DNA of 64,000 nucleotides from Ochotona curzoniae (GCF_017591425.1 NW_024465777.1:2666001-2730000); one strand, 5' to 3'. Counted from the first letter of the stretch, positions 43,194-54,114 are shown. Notes: generated by a model from the sequence alone, not told the origin. Numbers and translations: made by a program.

Positions 43194-43559
43194 ATATGGA
43201 CCATTTTAAACAGTGAAATCATCACCCAAAAGCACTCCTATGTGAAAAGCTTGGCAATAAATGGAAGAAAGGACACACGTGTACAGTGCATTGTTGTGTT
43301 CAACCTCAGCCAGGACCATGCTCACCGGAGAACACAAGGTCATGGGACTAGTTTAGTTAGTGGGGCAGCTGGCTCCAGGGACTGCCCTCTAAGCCAGGGT
43401 CACTGGGCAGGGACATGCAGGGAGACCCCTAGAGTGGCCCGCAGTTGGCCTTGAAGTCTGCCGGTCCAGCTGCCTGAATCCTGGGGTCTTGTTTTCCTAG
43501 CTTGTACCATTTCCTGTTTCCCATAGTCTAATTCTCACAGTGTACCTTCTCCCACCTTC
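43194..43559. other. Unassigned noncoding DNA
   Basis: No recognised repeat or exon. Confidence 0.5.
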
Positions 43560-43800
43560 TTGCACCCAATGCTGCACCCACGCCAGGGACTCCGTGTTCC
43601 CCGGTCACACCCTGCATGTTCCTGCTGCTGCTCCTTCCGCAGCCCAGATCACGTTCTCCCATCCCTGACTCTCGCAATCCTTCTGCCGTCCTTGGGGCCC
43701 ACTGTGACGCCACCCTGCCTGGGACACCCTCCCCTGGCTGTCCCTATTGGAATGCATCTCACCTTCCCACCTCTGCTACACTTGAAGAAGCAGCTCCTAC
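43560..43800 (+). repeat. Possible L2 fragment
   Basis: Pyrimidine-rich 'tgcatgttcctgctgctgct' and 'ggacaccctcccctggctgt' recall the L2 passage 'gctgttccctctgcctggaac'. A 183-codon frame (43616-44167) spanning this relic and the next SINE is rejected as a gene. Confidence 0.4.
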
Positions 43801-43991
43801 TCCACCTGCCCACACCTCCTGGAAAATTTTTGCCAAGAAGCAGCAGCCAGGCTGCAGCTGCACAGCCCTCCTGGCCTCAGATACGACAGTTTGGGACAGC
43901 AGGGAGTTTGATCCAGTGTTTGTGTCCCCATTGTCCAATATAGTACATGGCATGAGTGGTTTGGCCAAAAAAGTATGTTTAGAAGTGAACT

Positions 43992-44162
43992 GCCGGGGCA
44001 GGTTAAACCAACATCCCGGATGGAGTGGTGGTTGGAGTTCTAGCTGCTTTGCTTTCCATCTGGCTTCCTGCTCACGCACCTGGGAAGGCAGCAAAAGGTG
44101 GCTCATGTGCTTGCGCTCCTGCCGACCGCTTGGGAGACTCAGATGCAGCTGCTGCTCCAGGA
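43992..44162 (+). repeat. CSINE 5'/mid fragment
   Basis: 'gccggggcaggttaaaccaa' then 'ttctagctgctttgctttcc' and 'cacctgggaaggcagcaaaa'; the 3' third is absent. Confidence 0.7.
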
Positions 44163-44199
44163 GATGATGCTCATGCTTTAAACTTTTGGCTCAGGATTC

Positions 44200-44480
44200 C
44201 TTCAGGTTCTCTCCATCGGCAGCATCTCCATCCCACACCAAGGCCTTCGTCTTGCTGCACCCTGCTTCTGGAATGCTCTTCCCCACTTCAGTTGGTGCAA
44301 GAAGCACAGCCTTCCACACTCAGCCTAAAGGCTTTTCCTCGAGGAAGCCTTCCCGCTGCCTGGCCCCAAAGCTAGCCATTTCTGAGCTGTGGCTGCCGTG
44401 GACACCTCTTGGTCTGCAGCTGGACTGTGTCTGGTCCTTGTCACATCATGCCCATGTTCCTGAGACCAAGCATGACGACT
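44200..44480 (+). repeat. L2 3' region fragment
   Basis: 'ccaaggccttcgtcttgctg', 'cttctggaatgctcttcccc', 'agcctaaaggcttttcctcg' and 'aggaagccttcccgctgcct' follow the L2 order 'gcctttgcacttgctgt...ctggaacgctcttcccc...gaggccttccctgac'. Confidence 0.7.
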
Positions 44481-44514
44481 TTTCCAGTGGTGAACTCTTT
44501 GCCTCAAAAAGAAA

Positions 44515-44752
44515 ATCGACTGGGCAAACATTGCAGCTCGGCAGGTTAGGTATGAGCAAGCATCTGGGCCTCTGCCACCCAAATGGGAGATCCCAATGGA
44601 GCTCCAGGTTCTTGACTTTGGCCTGGCCTGGTGGTTGTAGCCATTTGGGGGAGTGGATCAGTGGGTGGAAGCTGTGCTTGGTGTGTGTGTATGTGTCCAT
44701 CCTTTCAAATAAATAAATCTGCCTATCAAATAAGTCTTAAAAACACAAAACA
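44515..44752 (+). repeat. CSINE with internal deletion
   Basis: Head 'ctgggcaaacattgcagctc' jumps to 'gagcaagcatctgggcctct', then runs to the tail 'ctttcaaataaataaatctg'. A short (TG)n lies in the 3' pyrimidine region. Confidence 0.75.
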
Positions 44753-45269
44753 AAAAACTGAAGGGAAGTCTATTCCCAGCTCAGTATTCAGCAGTATTTA
44801 GTCTTGGCAGAGTGGGACAAGGCTGGAGGGTAGGGAGCAGGGACAGCCCTGCCTGTGTGGTCATCCAAGAGCCCTCCTGGAGCTCCTGGGCCTCTGAGCC
44901 GGCAAACGCCTGACTCAGCACAACGCCCGGAATGAGGTCACTGCTTAACCAGTGCTCATAAAACGGTCTGAAGACCAGAGCCCAGCAGAACCCCAAAGCC
45001 ATGATCCCTGAGAGTGGCCCTGCGGACCCTGTCTGGAAGAAGGGACACGCTGAGTCAGCGGCTCAAGCCTCGGCCCATGGTTGCTCACTGGCTGGCTGGG
45101 CAGGGCCCTCACCTTCCTCATCCACACAATGAGAACAATACCTAGCCAGGGCTCTAGGCACGGAGCCTGCCTGCCCCTCCCTTCTCCCTCTAGACACGTC
45201 AATCACGTCCATTGGCACGGCAGTCGGAATGCCAGCGAGTCTAGCATAAACATTTGAGCATGGCTCTGG
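44753..45269. other. Unassigned noncoding DNA
   Basis: A MIR-like trace ('tcaccttcctcatccacaca', 'atgagaacaatacctagcca') lies near 45109-45150. Otherwise unassigned. Confidence 0.45.
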
Positions 45270-45360
45270 CACCAATGGGCTGTGGATCCTCACCAAGCCT
45301 CTGTTTGCTCATCCATCAAATGGGAGTAATAACAGCAGCTCCTAAAGAAGAGAAGCCTTA
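45270..45360 (+). repeat. MIR core fragment
   Basis: 'caccaagcctctgtttgctc' then 'atccatcaaatgggagtaat' and 'aacagcagctcct' match the MIR core well. Confidence 0.75.
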
Positions 45361-45421
45361 TAAAGGGTAGGGTGGAGGCCATGGCCAGGTCCAAGCTGCC
45401 CTGCTTTCAGAGCTGGCTTCC

Positions 45422-45548
45422 TTTACTTCCTAGTTCTGTGATCATGAGCAAGTGACCTAACCTCTTTGGGGCCTCAGTCTCCCCGTCGGTAGAAAGGGAG
45501 TAAAATGAGATAAATGAACATACGTGAAGGGCTTAGAACAATGCCTGG
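45422..45548 (+). repeat. MIR fragment
   Basis: 'agttctgtgatcatgagcaa', 'gtgacctaacctctttgggg', 'cctcagtctccccgtcggta', 'agggcttagaacaatgcctg'. Strong match in order. Confidence 0.85.
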
Positions 45549-45574
45549 CACACACACACACACACACACACACA
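45549..45574. repeat. (CA)13 microsatellite
   Basis: Grew from the 'cctggcaca' motif at the 3' end of the MIR relic on its left. Confidence 0.95.
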
Positions 45575-45579
45575 AACCG

Positions 45580-45690
45580 CTATCACCCCCACAGGGCTAT
45601 TACGGGCATCCCATGAGATCATAGCTAAAACATGCCCAGCCCAGAGCCTGGCACATGATGAGAGCCCAGTGGAGAGGTGCTGTTATTTAA
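45580..45690 (+). repeat. MIR 3' half
   Basis: 'acagggctattacgggcatc' then 'ccatgagatcatagctaaaa', 'gcccagagcctggcacatga' and 'gagagcccagtgg' match the MIR 3' half. May be a second relic or the displaced end of the previous one. Confidence 0.7.
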
Positions 45691-46144
45691 AATGAACCTG
45701 GCTCCAAGTCAGCATGTTGCCTGTGAACGCTCAGGGGGAAATGAAAAAAAACAAACTGGGAAGAAATTCCGGAGCTCACACCCTGGCTCTGTTATCTCCT
45801 GTGAAAGCCGCTGCTGCAGCAGACTCCCTTGGGGCAGGTGCCCCACGGGGAGTGGGGGGGGTGCTGCAGTACCTCGGCGTGTTTTCTTCCTACTCCTCCC
45901 CAGCCCAAGGCCCCCAGCCCTGTGCCTGCCCGTCCACTGCAGAGATTTCACCTTGACCCTGGAGAACAGTGAGATCCTATCGCTGCCGCAGGGCTGGGGG
46001 TGGCAGGAAGGGTTATAATTACTGGTTTCAGTGAAATTGTGGAAATGACCGAGCACCACTTTCTGCCGATCTCCTAAAGGCTGTGCTGGGCCCCTCCCAT
46101 CCAGGAGCCCCCCAGGAACCGTCACTCCCAGGCCTTGTCAGCCT
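45691..46144. other. Unassigned noncoding DNA, possible conserved element
   Basis: A short AT-richer block at 46010-46075 ('ggttataattactggtttca', 'gtggaaatgaccgagcacca') stands out in GC-rich DNA. Conservation cannot be judged here. Confidence 0.35.
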
Positions 46145-46345
46145 ACAATGACTGATGATGTACTGTGTGTCCTAATAACTTCATGCAAAGTGTCTCATTT
46201 CATCCTCACACGCCACATTCTGTCCTTCATTTTGCAAGTGAAGGAGGCTGAGAAAGCAAAGTGACCTCCCCACTGAAGTCAGGCTGCAAGGTCTTGCTGG
46301 CTCCGTGGCCCTTGATCTTAACCTCTGTCCTGGCTTGCATCCCAA
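46145..46345 (-). repeat. MIR fragment
   Basis: 'tgtctcatttcatcctcaca' then 'cgccacattctgtccttcat', 'tttgcaagtgaaggaggctg', 'gtgacctccccactgaagtc' is a good reversed-MIR series. Confidence 0.75.
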
Positions 46346-47846
46346 AGGGTACCAATGTCTGGCGGTCATACACCCTGGGTGATCCTGGGTCAAATCCTGG
46401 GTCTGATCCTGAGTGATTACCGGCTGGTCACATCATTGCCTTCTGGGGCTATGGCAAGGACTGGAAGGAACCCCCGTGCTAACTGGCTAGAGGGCCTGGG
46501 TAGATAAGAGAACCAGAAGGGTCTGTGGTTGCTGGATTTGCTACCTATGTACTCCCAGCCCCAGTGCACAGATACAAACAGCATGCTGTCAGAGCATCTC
46601 TGGGCATTAGGCAGACCATGAGTGCTATTTGCTAATATATTTGTCCAACGTCTTCCACATCCTGGGCCAGGAAAATGTGGGACAAGCTGCTATGTTCTCA
46701 TTTCTCCATCTGCAGTCAGGGTGTTTCATGAGCTGCAAATTTAACAGATGGCTGGTTTGCTGTGTGACTGGAAGCTGGTGGATGAGTCTCTGTTCTTCAG
46801 CTTCTCTCTGGCTAAATGTCTGTCTTGTGCCAGCAGCCTCACAGTGTAAAGCCCAGATCTCCTGGAAGGCACAGGGTATCAGAAGTTCAGGGCAGTCGTG
46901 GCCTCCGTGCTGGTCCCTGGGGCTGAGTCTGAAGGTGTGCAGCAGTGGGAGGGAGAGGGATGTGGGGACTGGTCTGGGAGCACAACCAGGGCAAAGCTCA
47001 CACTCCCAGGACTTCACCATGAGCCACTTCCCAGTATCGCTCTGATGGGCAGGTGACTGTGCTGCCATCGCCTCCCTCCAGCTCACCTCTGCCAGGAGGG
47101 CAGGAAGGAAACACCGTGCCTGGCATTGGGCAATCCCAGGTCCTGCCAGGGCTCCATCGGCCCCAGAAATGAACCCATGGCTCCTGGCCTGTTGCTCCAC
47201 CCATGCCCCATTGGCACTGCACCGGCTGAATTAGGAGCTTCTCACTCAGGCTATGGCCTTGTGCCTCTCCTTAAATAGCAGGCTTAGAAGCAAGGGCTTC
47301 TTTCATGTCTGCCTGGGGCCCTCTGACCTGGCCTTTTATGGGTCCCTTCACGGCCTTAAGAAGTCTGCCATGGGTCTGGGCTCCAGGTTCCCTCACTGCC
47401 AAGGAAAGAGGCGGCTGGGGCCAGGGGTGGGAGCGAGGAGGGGGGATGTCTAATGCTTGTCTTTTGGATCAAAATGGGCTCTACGTCCTTGATCATTTCC
47501 TGTCTTCTCAGGGCCACCCAGCACACACACCGCTGGCTGGCGTGGAGCGCAGAAGATTCTGTGGCTTCCTTTCCTCTTCACTTTGAATCCCCGCAAATGG
47601 ATCTGCGGAAGCAGCTGGGAAGGTCTGCCGTGCATGGGGCACCATGTCCCCAGGTATCCCCAGGGAAGGCTCCCTGCTTTCCACCCCCACTAGCCCCAGG
47701 CTCCCAGCTGAGGTGGAGGAACTGGAGATGGAAGGAGATGGAGGGTTCTGTTGTCCTTGTCAACAAAAATTCCTTTCTTTCCATTCTAGAGCTGTGACTG
47801 CTTTAATAAAGCAGGTGGCGGATGGCAGGTGCTGACCCAGCGCAGA

Positions 47847-47848
<2 letters not shown>
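46346..47848. other. Unassigned GC-rich noncoding DNA
   Basis: About 1.5 kb with a MIR-like trace near 46385-46440. The longest open frame in the window (191 codons, minus, 46625-47200) is here; a 138-codon frame on the plus strand overlaps it and neither has a domain. Confidence 0.5.

Positions 47849-47899
<51 letters not shown>
47849..47899. repeat. (CA)n microsatellite, about 25 units
   Basis: Pure CA run, likely polymorphic. Confidence 0.98.
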
Positions 47900-47902
<3 letters not shown>

Positions 47903-49447
47903 GTCATCTTGAGTGACTGTTTAACAGTTGCATTTTACAGGAGCAGCTGGAGGGGGTGGCCTCCTAACTGCCTGAGCTGCCATCACCCCCCGCCCACGCA
48001 AGTCATACCCCAAAGTCCTTGATGTATTCAATCCACCAAAACAGGGCCAGGGGGACACTTCTGGTTTATTAATAATTGATCCACTGTGCCTGGGAACTAT
48101 TGATACTCATGTTAAAATCCTAACCAAACCACAAAATGCCATTGATAAGAGCTTTTAGCAAGCTCACAAAACGCAGTGTTCTCCCCGTGATTCCATTTTT
48201 GTAGGGAGAAAAAAAAAATCTACATACAGACAGAAAGAAAAGAGTTTGGAAGGAGTTTAAGTACTAGCATGCAGTATTGGGATCCTTAACTGTTGACTTG
48301 TTTACTGTCCTTGGTCATGGGGGACAACTTCTCCCACAAACACCAATTCAGTTCGAGCTCAGAAAGGCATGTCAATGGAAGAAACTTCAAGAGAGCCACT
48401 CACATCCAACCCCAGCTCGCGGCAGAGTTTGAAGAAAAATGTTGCTGGGAGAGGCTGCTTTCTGCTTGCTTTTACGGCTCCTCTGAGGAAGCCCAGAGCA
48501 GGAAGGGCCGGGGGAAGGCAAAGGCCAAGGTTCTTCCTCTGGGGTGCCAGGGGAAGGGGACTCTTTGAGGGAGGTGGCATGGAACTCATACACCCACACA
48601 CAAAATAATACCTAGGGGGGAGGGGACGCTAAGGAAGGCAGCAACAGATCTGGAGACACAGACAGGAGACCCCCACACACCCCTCCTTGGTGTGGAGCCA
48701 CGGATGGGGCTCAGGGCCTCCCCACCTCCCGGCAGTCTCAGGATAATGGCCAGGCCACCACAGAAGGCAGGAAGGCAGTGTGGGAGCAGGGTTGGGGAGT
48801 GGGGGTGATGCAGTGAAGCCATGTCCCCAGGTGTCCCCAGGGGACAAGCTGAGGGGCTCCTGTAGTAAGGCTGGCTTTGGCACCCTTGCCCTCCTCCACA
48901 GAAGAAGGTGGCAACCAGTGGCGACACAGAGAGGGTGCCTAACTCCCCCTGAAAGGGTCCGGCCTTGTTGGGCAGATTTCATCATTTGGGGAATGAACCA
49001 GCAGATGCAATCTCTGTTTCTGATGACAAATTTAACAAGAAGAAAGAAAAAAAGGAGGAAAAGAAAGCCTAGTCAATCAGGGAGCAGTAGGCAGGAGCTC
49101 TGGGGGCTCTGGAACCTGGGTATGTTGGCAAGCACACAATTCCTGGCATTGGTCCAAACCCTCAGACCTGCACACTCTAGACAGTGAGCTTTGCTTGACG
49201 TGCATGAAGACAGCTCCAAAAGAAACCTCCTGGTCTTGACACACCAGCGGTTTCTTTGCCAGCCAGATGGAGCCAGATGTTGACTGCTGCCTGGTGCGAC
49301 GAACATGGCTTCACTTGGTGCCCAACGGCCAGCCTGTGCAGGAGGGTTTGCTCCAAACTTCATTGGTTATCATGGCCTCAAGACCTCAGAGCTGTGACGT
49401 TCCTTGTGGTAGCCACTGGCCATGCATGGCTAAGACAAGAAACATGG
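47900..49447. other. Unassigned noncoding DNA with an AT-rich block
   Basis: 48045-48230 is AT-rich and holds homeodomain-type 'ttattaataattgatcc', a RUNX-type 'aaccacaaa' and GATA-type 'ttgataag' motifs; motif presence alone is weak evidence of regulation. 48985-49035 is a small plus-strand CSINE 3' fragment ('tttggggaatgaaccagcag'). Confidence 0.4.
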
Positions 49448-49762
49448 GGCTGGTGTTGGGAATAGCTGGTGAAGCCATCACCTGCTATACTGGCATCCCC
49501 TAGGGCAACACAGGTTGATGTCCCAGCTGCGTTGTTTCTGACCCAACTCCCTGCTAACGAGCCAGGTAAAACAGTGGAAGATGACCAAGTGGAGGCAGTC
49601 GTGTGGGAGACTTGGATGGATTTCCAGGCTCTTGTTGTAACCGTTTGGGGACTGAACCAGGAGAAACAAGATACCTCTACCCCCTTCTGCTTTTCCCCTC
49701 TCCTTCTATCTCTTTAAATCTGCTTTCCAAATAAATAAACCTTTAAGGAAAAAAAAAAAAGA
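49448..49762 (+). repeat. CSINE, older subfamily
   Basis: 'gctggtgttgggaatagctg' (head), 'aactccctgctaacgagcca', 'tttccaaataaataaacctt' and A-run. Confidence 0.85.
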
Positions 49763-50249
49763 CAATCTGAAACTAAGTGAGGACGTGTGACTGAAGGAGG
49801 GAGGGGAGCAACCCTTTCTCCCAGAATCTCCTCCTTCAGCTTGCCTCGCCCAATGGAGGACTGAATATGAAGGGCAGGAGAGTGCCTGGGAGGGGCCAAT
49901 GGCTTTGGAGTCACCCTGCCTTGGCACTTAGGGGAGCTGCAGAAAATGCATGTCCTGGCAGGAGCTGGCAGATGACTTCCCCCTGGGAGGGGACCTGGAC
50001 TGGTATCATGGGACAAAAGGCGTAACTGGAGCGGCCAATGACAACAAAACCTTCTCGTGCCATGGGACCTGTGCCAACCCGGGGGCTGCTCTAGGCTTTG
50101 TTCAGGCACCCACAAGGTCCCAAGTTCCCCTCTCTAGTCGAGGAGCAAGGACTGTGACAGGGGAGGCCACATCTTTTCTGTGCACAGGAAGGGGGTGGAG
50201 GGTGGTGGTGCTCGGCTGGTGTCTCAGCTGCTACTGAGAGCCTGGAGCC
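49763..50249. other. Unassigned noncoding DNA
   Basis: No recognised repeat or exon. Confidence 0.5.
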
Positions 50250-50355
50250 AGGCCCTGCTCTGTCACTGGCTTGCTGTGCAGCCTTAGGCAAGTTCCATCT
50301 GCTCTCTGGGCCTTGATCTTGTCTTTGGCCAGAGGAGGGGGCTGAATTAAACATC
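50250..50355 (+). repeat. MIR fragment
   Basis: 'gctctgtcactggcttgctg', 'tgcagccttaggcaagttcc' and 'tctctgggccttgatcttgt' match MIR in order. Confidence 0.75.
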
Positions 50356-50404
50356 TGTAAGATGCTTAAGATGCTTTCCCCTTCCACATTTTTTTTTTTA
50401 ATTC

Positions 50405-50496
50405 TAGAAATCACCCTGGGTTACACAGATGTTGGGATCAAATCCTGGCTTAGTCCTTATCAGCTGTGTGACTGTGTGCTTTAAAACGCAGTCATG
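50405..50496 (+). repeat. MIR fragment cut by a SINE
   Basis: 'gttgggatcaaatcctggct' and 'tatcagctgtgtgactgtgt' are MIR landmarks. The SINE at 50497 follows. Confidence 0.7.
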
Positions 50497-50865
50497 GGGC
50501 CTGGTACAGTAGCCTAGTGGCTGAAGTCCTCACCTCGTATGCACTGGGATCCCTGTGGTCACCAGTTCATGTCCTGGCGGTTTCATTCCTGTCCTGGCAT
50601 CCCCGCTTCCCATCCAGCTCCCTGCTTGTGGCCTGGGAAAGCAGTCGAGGACAGCCCAAAGCCTTGGGACCCTGCACCTGCATGGGAGACCCAGAAGAAG
50701 CTCCTGACTCATGGCTACTGGCTTCGGATCAGCTCAGCTCCAGCCATTATGGCCACTTAGGGAGTGGACCAGTGTATGGAAGCTTTTTCTCTCTGTCTCT
50801 CCTTCTCTCCATAAAACTGATTTTACAATTTAAAAAATTTTACCAAAAAAAAAAAAATTTAAAAA
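50497..50865 (+). repeat. CSINE with a small internal duplication
   Basis: 'ggggcctggtacagtagcct' to 'aaactgattttacaattt'. The stretch around 50560-50612 repeats a 'cctggc'-containing unit ('gttcatgtcctggcggtttc', 'cattcctgtcctggcatccc'), so it is longer than the usual 320 bases. Confidence 0.88.
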
Positions 50866-50879
50866 GTGTAATCTTGATA

Positions 50880-51540
50880 GATAGTGGTGCTGGGAGCTAA
50901 GCCGCCACTTGGGGCACCTGCATCCCTTGTCAGAGCACCTGGGATGGAGTTCCATCTTGACTGCAGAATCCGCACCGGGTGTAGCAGCGGATGAGGGCCT
51001 AGGGACGTGGGCCCTGTGACCCACAGGTGGGAGACCTGCGTGGACCTGCTAGTCCTTAGCTTCAACCTGACCCTGTCTTGGTTGTCACAAGCATTTGGAA
51101 AGTGAACTAGTACATGGGCTAGATAGAAGATTTCTCTCTCTCTATGTTCCTCTGCTTTTTTTCTTTTTCTAAAGATTTATTTATTTTTATTAAAAAGTCA
51201 GATATACAGAGAGGAGGGAGACAGAGAAGATTTTCTGTCCATCCATTGATTCACTCCCCAAGTGGCTACAATTGCCTGAGCTGAGCCAATCCAAAGCCAG
51301 GAGCCAGGAGCCTCTTCCAGGTCTCCCATGCAAGTGCAGGGTCCCAAGGCTTTGCGCCATCCTCGACTGCTTTCCCAGGCCACAAGCAGGGAGTTGAATG
51401 AGAACCGGGGTGGCCAGGATTAGAACTGGCACCCTTATGGGATTCCCAGCACACACAGGAAGAGGACTTTTAGCCTCTAGGCTACCATGCTGGGCCCTCC
51501 TCTGCCTTTCAAATAAATGAAAATAAACTAGAAGAAAAAA
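50880..51540 (+). repeat. CSINE, older subfamily, split by a nested SINE
   Basis: 50880-51168 gives head to 3' pyrimidine tract ('agccgccacttggggcacct', 'tctctctctatgttcctctg'). The missing tail 'ctgcctttcaaataaatgaa' reappears at 51502-51540, beyond the minus-strand copy at 51169-51498. Confidence 0.85.
51169..51498 (-). repeat. CSINE nested inside an older CSINE
   Basis: 'taaagatttatttattttta' (reversed tail) to 'ctaccatgctgggccct' (reversed head). Flanks 'tcctctgctttt' and 'tcctctgccttt' look like an imperfect TSD. This dates the nested copy as younger than its host. Confidence 0.9.
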
Positions 51541-51584
51541 AAATAGTTGCTTCACAGGCATACAATGAGGTTTATATCAGGTAA

Positions 51585-51735
51585 CTGGCTGCTACCTGGT
51601 GCTCCTGTGTCCCGGGCATCGTCCCGCGTGCTTTGCCCAGGGGGAGCTTAGTCAGCATGCTTGCTTGCCATGACCCAGATTCACACCAGGAAGAATGACA
51701 AAGCTAGGATTTGGAACCCAGGAGGCCCGGCCCCA
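51585..51735 (-). repeat. MIR fragment
   Basis: 'gctcctgtgtcccgggcatc', 'gcttgccatgacccagattc' and 'gctaggatttggaacccagg' are diverged reversed-MIR landmarks. Confidence 0.6.
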
Positions 51736-52696
51736 GCCTGCTTCCTCTTCCCCCACAGAACTGGCCCTCACCCCTAGCCTGGGTGGGAGTCCCTGAGTCC
51801 CCAGCCAGTGATGGGAACTGAGAGGAGGCAGAGTCCTGGAATGGCAGCATAATTCTGGTGGAAATAATATCATGTGGCTTATTAAACAGGTGAGGACACC
51901 AAACCCAAACAGGATGAAATGGCAAGCTCTGCGTCACTGCCGAAACGGTGACAGCAGGACACTGCGGCATGCGGGCTCGGAGCTCTCCTCGATGTTGGAA
52001 GCTGGAGTGGCTGTCGAGTTGAACATGCAAATTGATGGCGGATGATCAGCCTGGCCCAGGCTGGGGCCCCAGCTGCTCTCTGTGCACAACGCCCGTCCAC
52101 CAGGGCTGTGCCTCTGGGAGTGCCTGGGCCTGGCTCGGGGCGTCGTCCTGGGTAGCATCCAGGGCCAGTGTGCAGTTGTTAGCAAAATAGCTTTCGCATT
52201 CAGGAAAGCACTCCTGGCTCCCAAGACTCTGCTAAAGTACTTCCTGGTATCTGCTGTGGCACCAGAGAAGGCCAAGGGGAAGGAACTGCCTCCTGCCCTG
52301 CCCTTCAGGCATTCTCTGCTGAATCAGACAGATGAAAGAAACGCACTTGCTGGGGACAAGAATGCCACAGGCCTGTGTGCTGGGGGTGGAGCGCAGGGAC
52401 AGTCGCTCAAGGCCTCGGTTGGTAAGGGAAGCTGCTGCTGGCTTGAGGGGAGGGGTGCATTTTGGTAACTAGTACCGATAGTCATAGAGCTGTGCCTACC
52501 CTTAAAGGCTTATGACTCTAGTTCTTCAAATTGGCCATGAGGAGATAATTCTGGCTGGATACAAAGCCTTAGCCTTTAGTGTCTTCACACAACATTGCTT
52601 ATAGTGCTGACATACAGGCCATATCCACGTCCATCAGTCAGACGATGATAAATGAAAGATGGATCTTCCACAGAAAAATCATTGCTGAAGGAAATG
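51736..52696. other. Unassigned noncoding DNA, possible conserved element
   Basis: 51880-52130 is CpG-containing unique-looking sequence ('aacaggatgaaatggcaagc', 'ctgcgtcactgccgaaacgg'). A weak L1-like trace ('cgtccatcagtcagacgatg') lies at 52630-52650. No exon with convincing borders. Confidence 0.4.
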
Positions 52697-52972
52697 TTTT
52701 TAAAAATTATTTTTGTATTTGAAAGGCCAAGAGAGAATAGCTCCCATCCTCTTGTTCATTCCCCAAATGGTCGCAACTTCCAGGTGCCAGGAGCTCCATA
52801 GGGGCCTCCCACATAGGTGCAGGGGCCAAGCGCTCAGGCTCTCTGTGGCTGCTTCCCAGGTGCATGAGCAGGGAGCTGGATCAGAGGTGGAGCAGCCAGG
52901 ACTCAAATCAGCACCCATGGGTTGCCAGTACAGCAGGCGATGGCTTAACCAGCTACACCATAGCACTGGCAC
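52697..52972 (-). repeat. CSINE
   Basis: 'tttttaaaaattatttttgt' to 'ctacaccatagcactggcac'. First of four same-strand copies. Confidence 0.87.
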
Positions 52973-52982
52973 TAGGGAAATG

Positions 52983-53283
52983 AAGTCTTTTATTCCTTTT
53001 GCTTAGTTGAAAGAGAAACAGAAAGATCTATCAGCTGGAGAGACAGAGAGAGAGAGAGAGAGATCTTTAGATTTACTTCCAAAATACTTGCTGCAGCTGC
53101 CGCCAGACCAGGCCAGAACCAGGAGCTGCCTCTCCATCAGGGTTTCCTGCGTGGTAGCAGTAGTCTCACTACTGAGCTGCCTCTGAAGGTATGTATTAGC
53201 AGGAAGCTCAAATGCAGGGCAGAACTCAGGCATTCTGACACAGGGTGCAAATCTGCACCCCGACCAGTCCATTAGCAGTTACA
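52983..53283 (-). repeat. CSINE, older, with (GA)n expansion
   Basis: 'ttttattccttttgcttagt' (reversed tail) to 'ctgcaccccgaccagtcca'. A (GA)n run at about 53046-53062 grew within the reversed pyrimidine tract. Confidence 0.75.
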
Positions 53284-53442
53284 CCAAGGTTGATTCCATC
53301 ATAGAAGGCAAAGTGGCTATAAACGGCATCTCCATTGAGACAGCTTTCTGGGGTGAGAATGTGTATTTGTACAGTAAGAGTTAACAACTTTGTCACATAG
53401 ACACTTTCTTTAAAAAAAATTGCGTGATACATTTTCAGATGC

Positions 53443-53758
53443 ATAAGTGTTTTTTTGTTTGTTTGTTTTATGTATTTGAAAGGCAGAGTTGTAGAGGGAA
53501 GGGAAGAGACAGAGATACCATTCTTCTGCTGGTTCATCTGCAACACCCAGGACTGGGCCAGGAAGAAGCAAGGAGCCAGGAAATCCATCCTGGTCACTCA
53601 CATGGGTGCTGGTGCCCAAGCACTTGAGCCATCATCTGCTGCTCTCCCAGGCACATTAGCAGGGAGCTGGGTTGGAAGAGGAGTAGCTAGGACTTAAACC
53701 CAGAAATGCTGGCATTAAGAGTGGCACCTTAACCCATTGTGCCAAAACATTAGCCCCC
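53443..53758 (-). repeat. CSINE
   Basis: 'ttgtttgttttatgtatttg' to 'ttgtgccaaaacattagccc'; a T-rich/TTTG start marks the reversed tail. Confidence 0.87.
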
Positions 53759-53779
53759 AGAGTTTTTTGATTCTCAGTT

Positions 53780-54114
53780 TTTTTAAAGATGTTATTTATT
53801 TTTATTAGAAAGGCAGCTATACAGAGAGAAGGAAAGAGAGAGAGAGAAAAAGGATCTTCCATCTGCTGGCTCACTCTCCAAGCAGCCATAATAGCTAGAG
53901 CTGAGTTGATCCAAAGCCAGGAGCCAGGAACTTGTTCTGGGTCTCCCAAACAGGTACAGGGTCCTGAGGCTTTGGGTCATCCTTGACTGCTTTCCCAGGC
54001 TACAAGCAGGGAGCTGGATGGGAAGTGGAGCTGCTGGGATTAGAACTGGCACCCATATGGGATTCTGGCACATGTAAGTCGAGGACTTCAGCCACTAGGG
54101 TACTGTGCCAGGCC
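53780..54114 (-). repeat. CSINE, young-type
   Basis: 'tttaaagatgttatttattt' to 'gtactgtgccaggccctg', with 'tagaactggcacccatatgg' at the reversed B-box region. Confidence 0.9.

Noticed and set aside
43616..44167. 183-codon plus-strand frame beginning with a leucine-rich stretch that resembles a signal peptide
   Set aside because: The frame runs through an L2-like relic and a SINE fragment; the leucine run comes from pyrimidine-rich repeat sequence.
46625..47200. Longest open frame (191 codons, minus strand)
   Set aside because: No domain or family resemblance, a 138-codon frame is open on the opposite strand over the same bases, and no promoter, splice or conservation support is visible.
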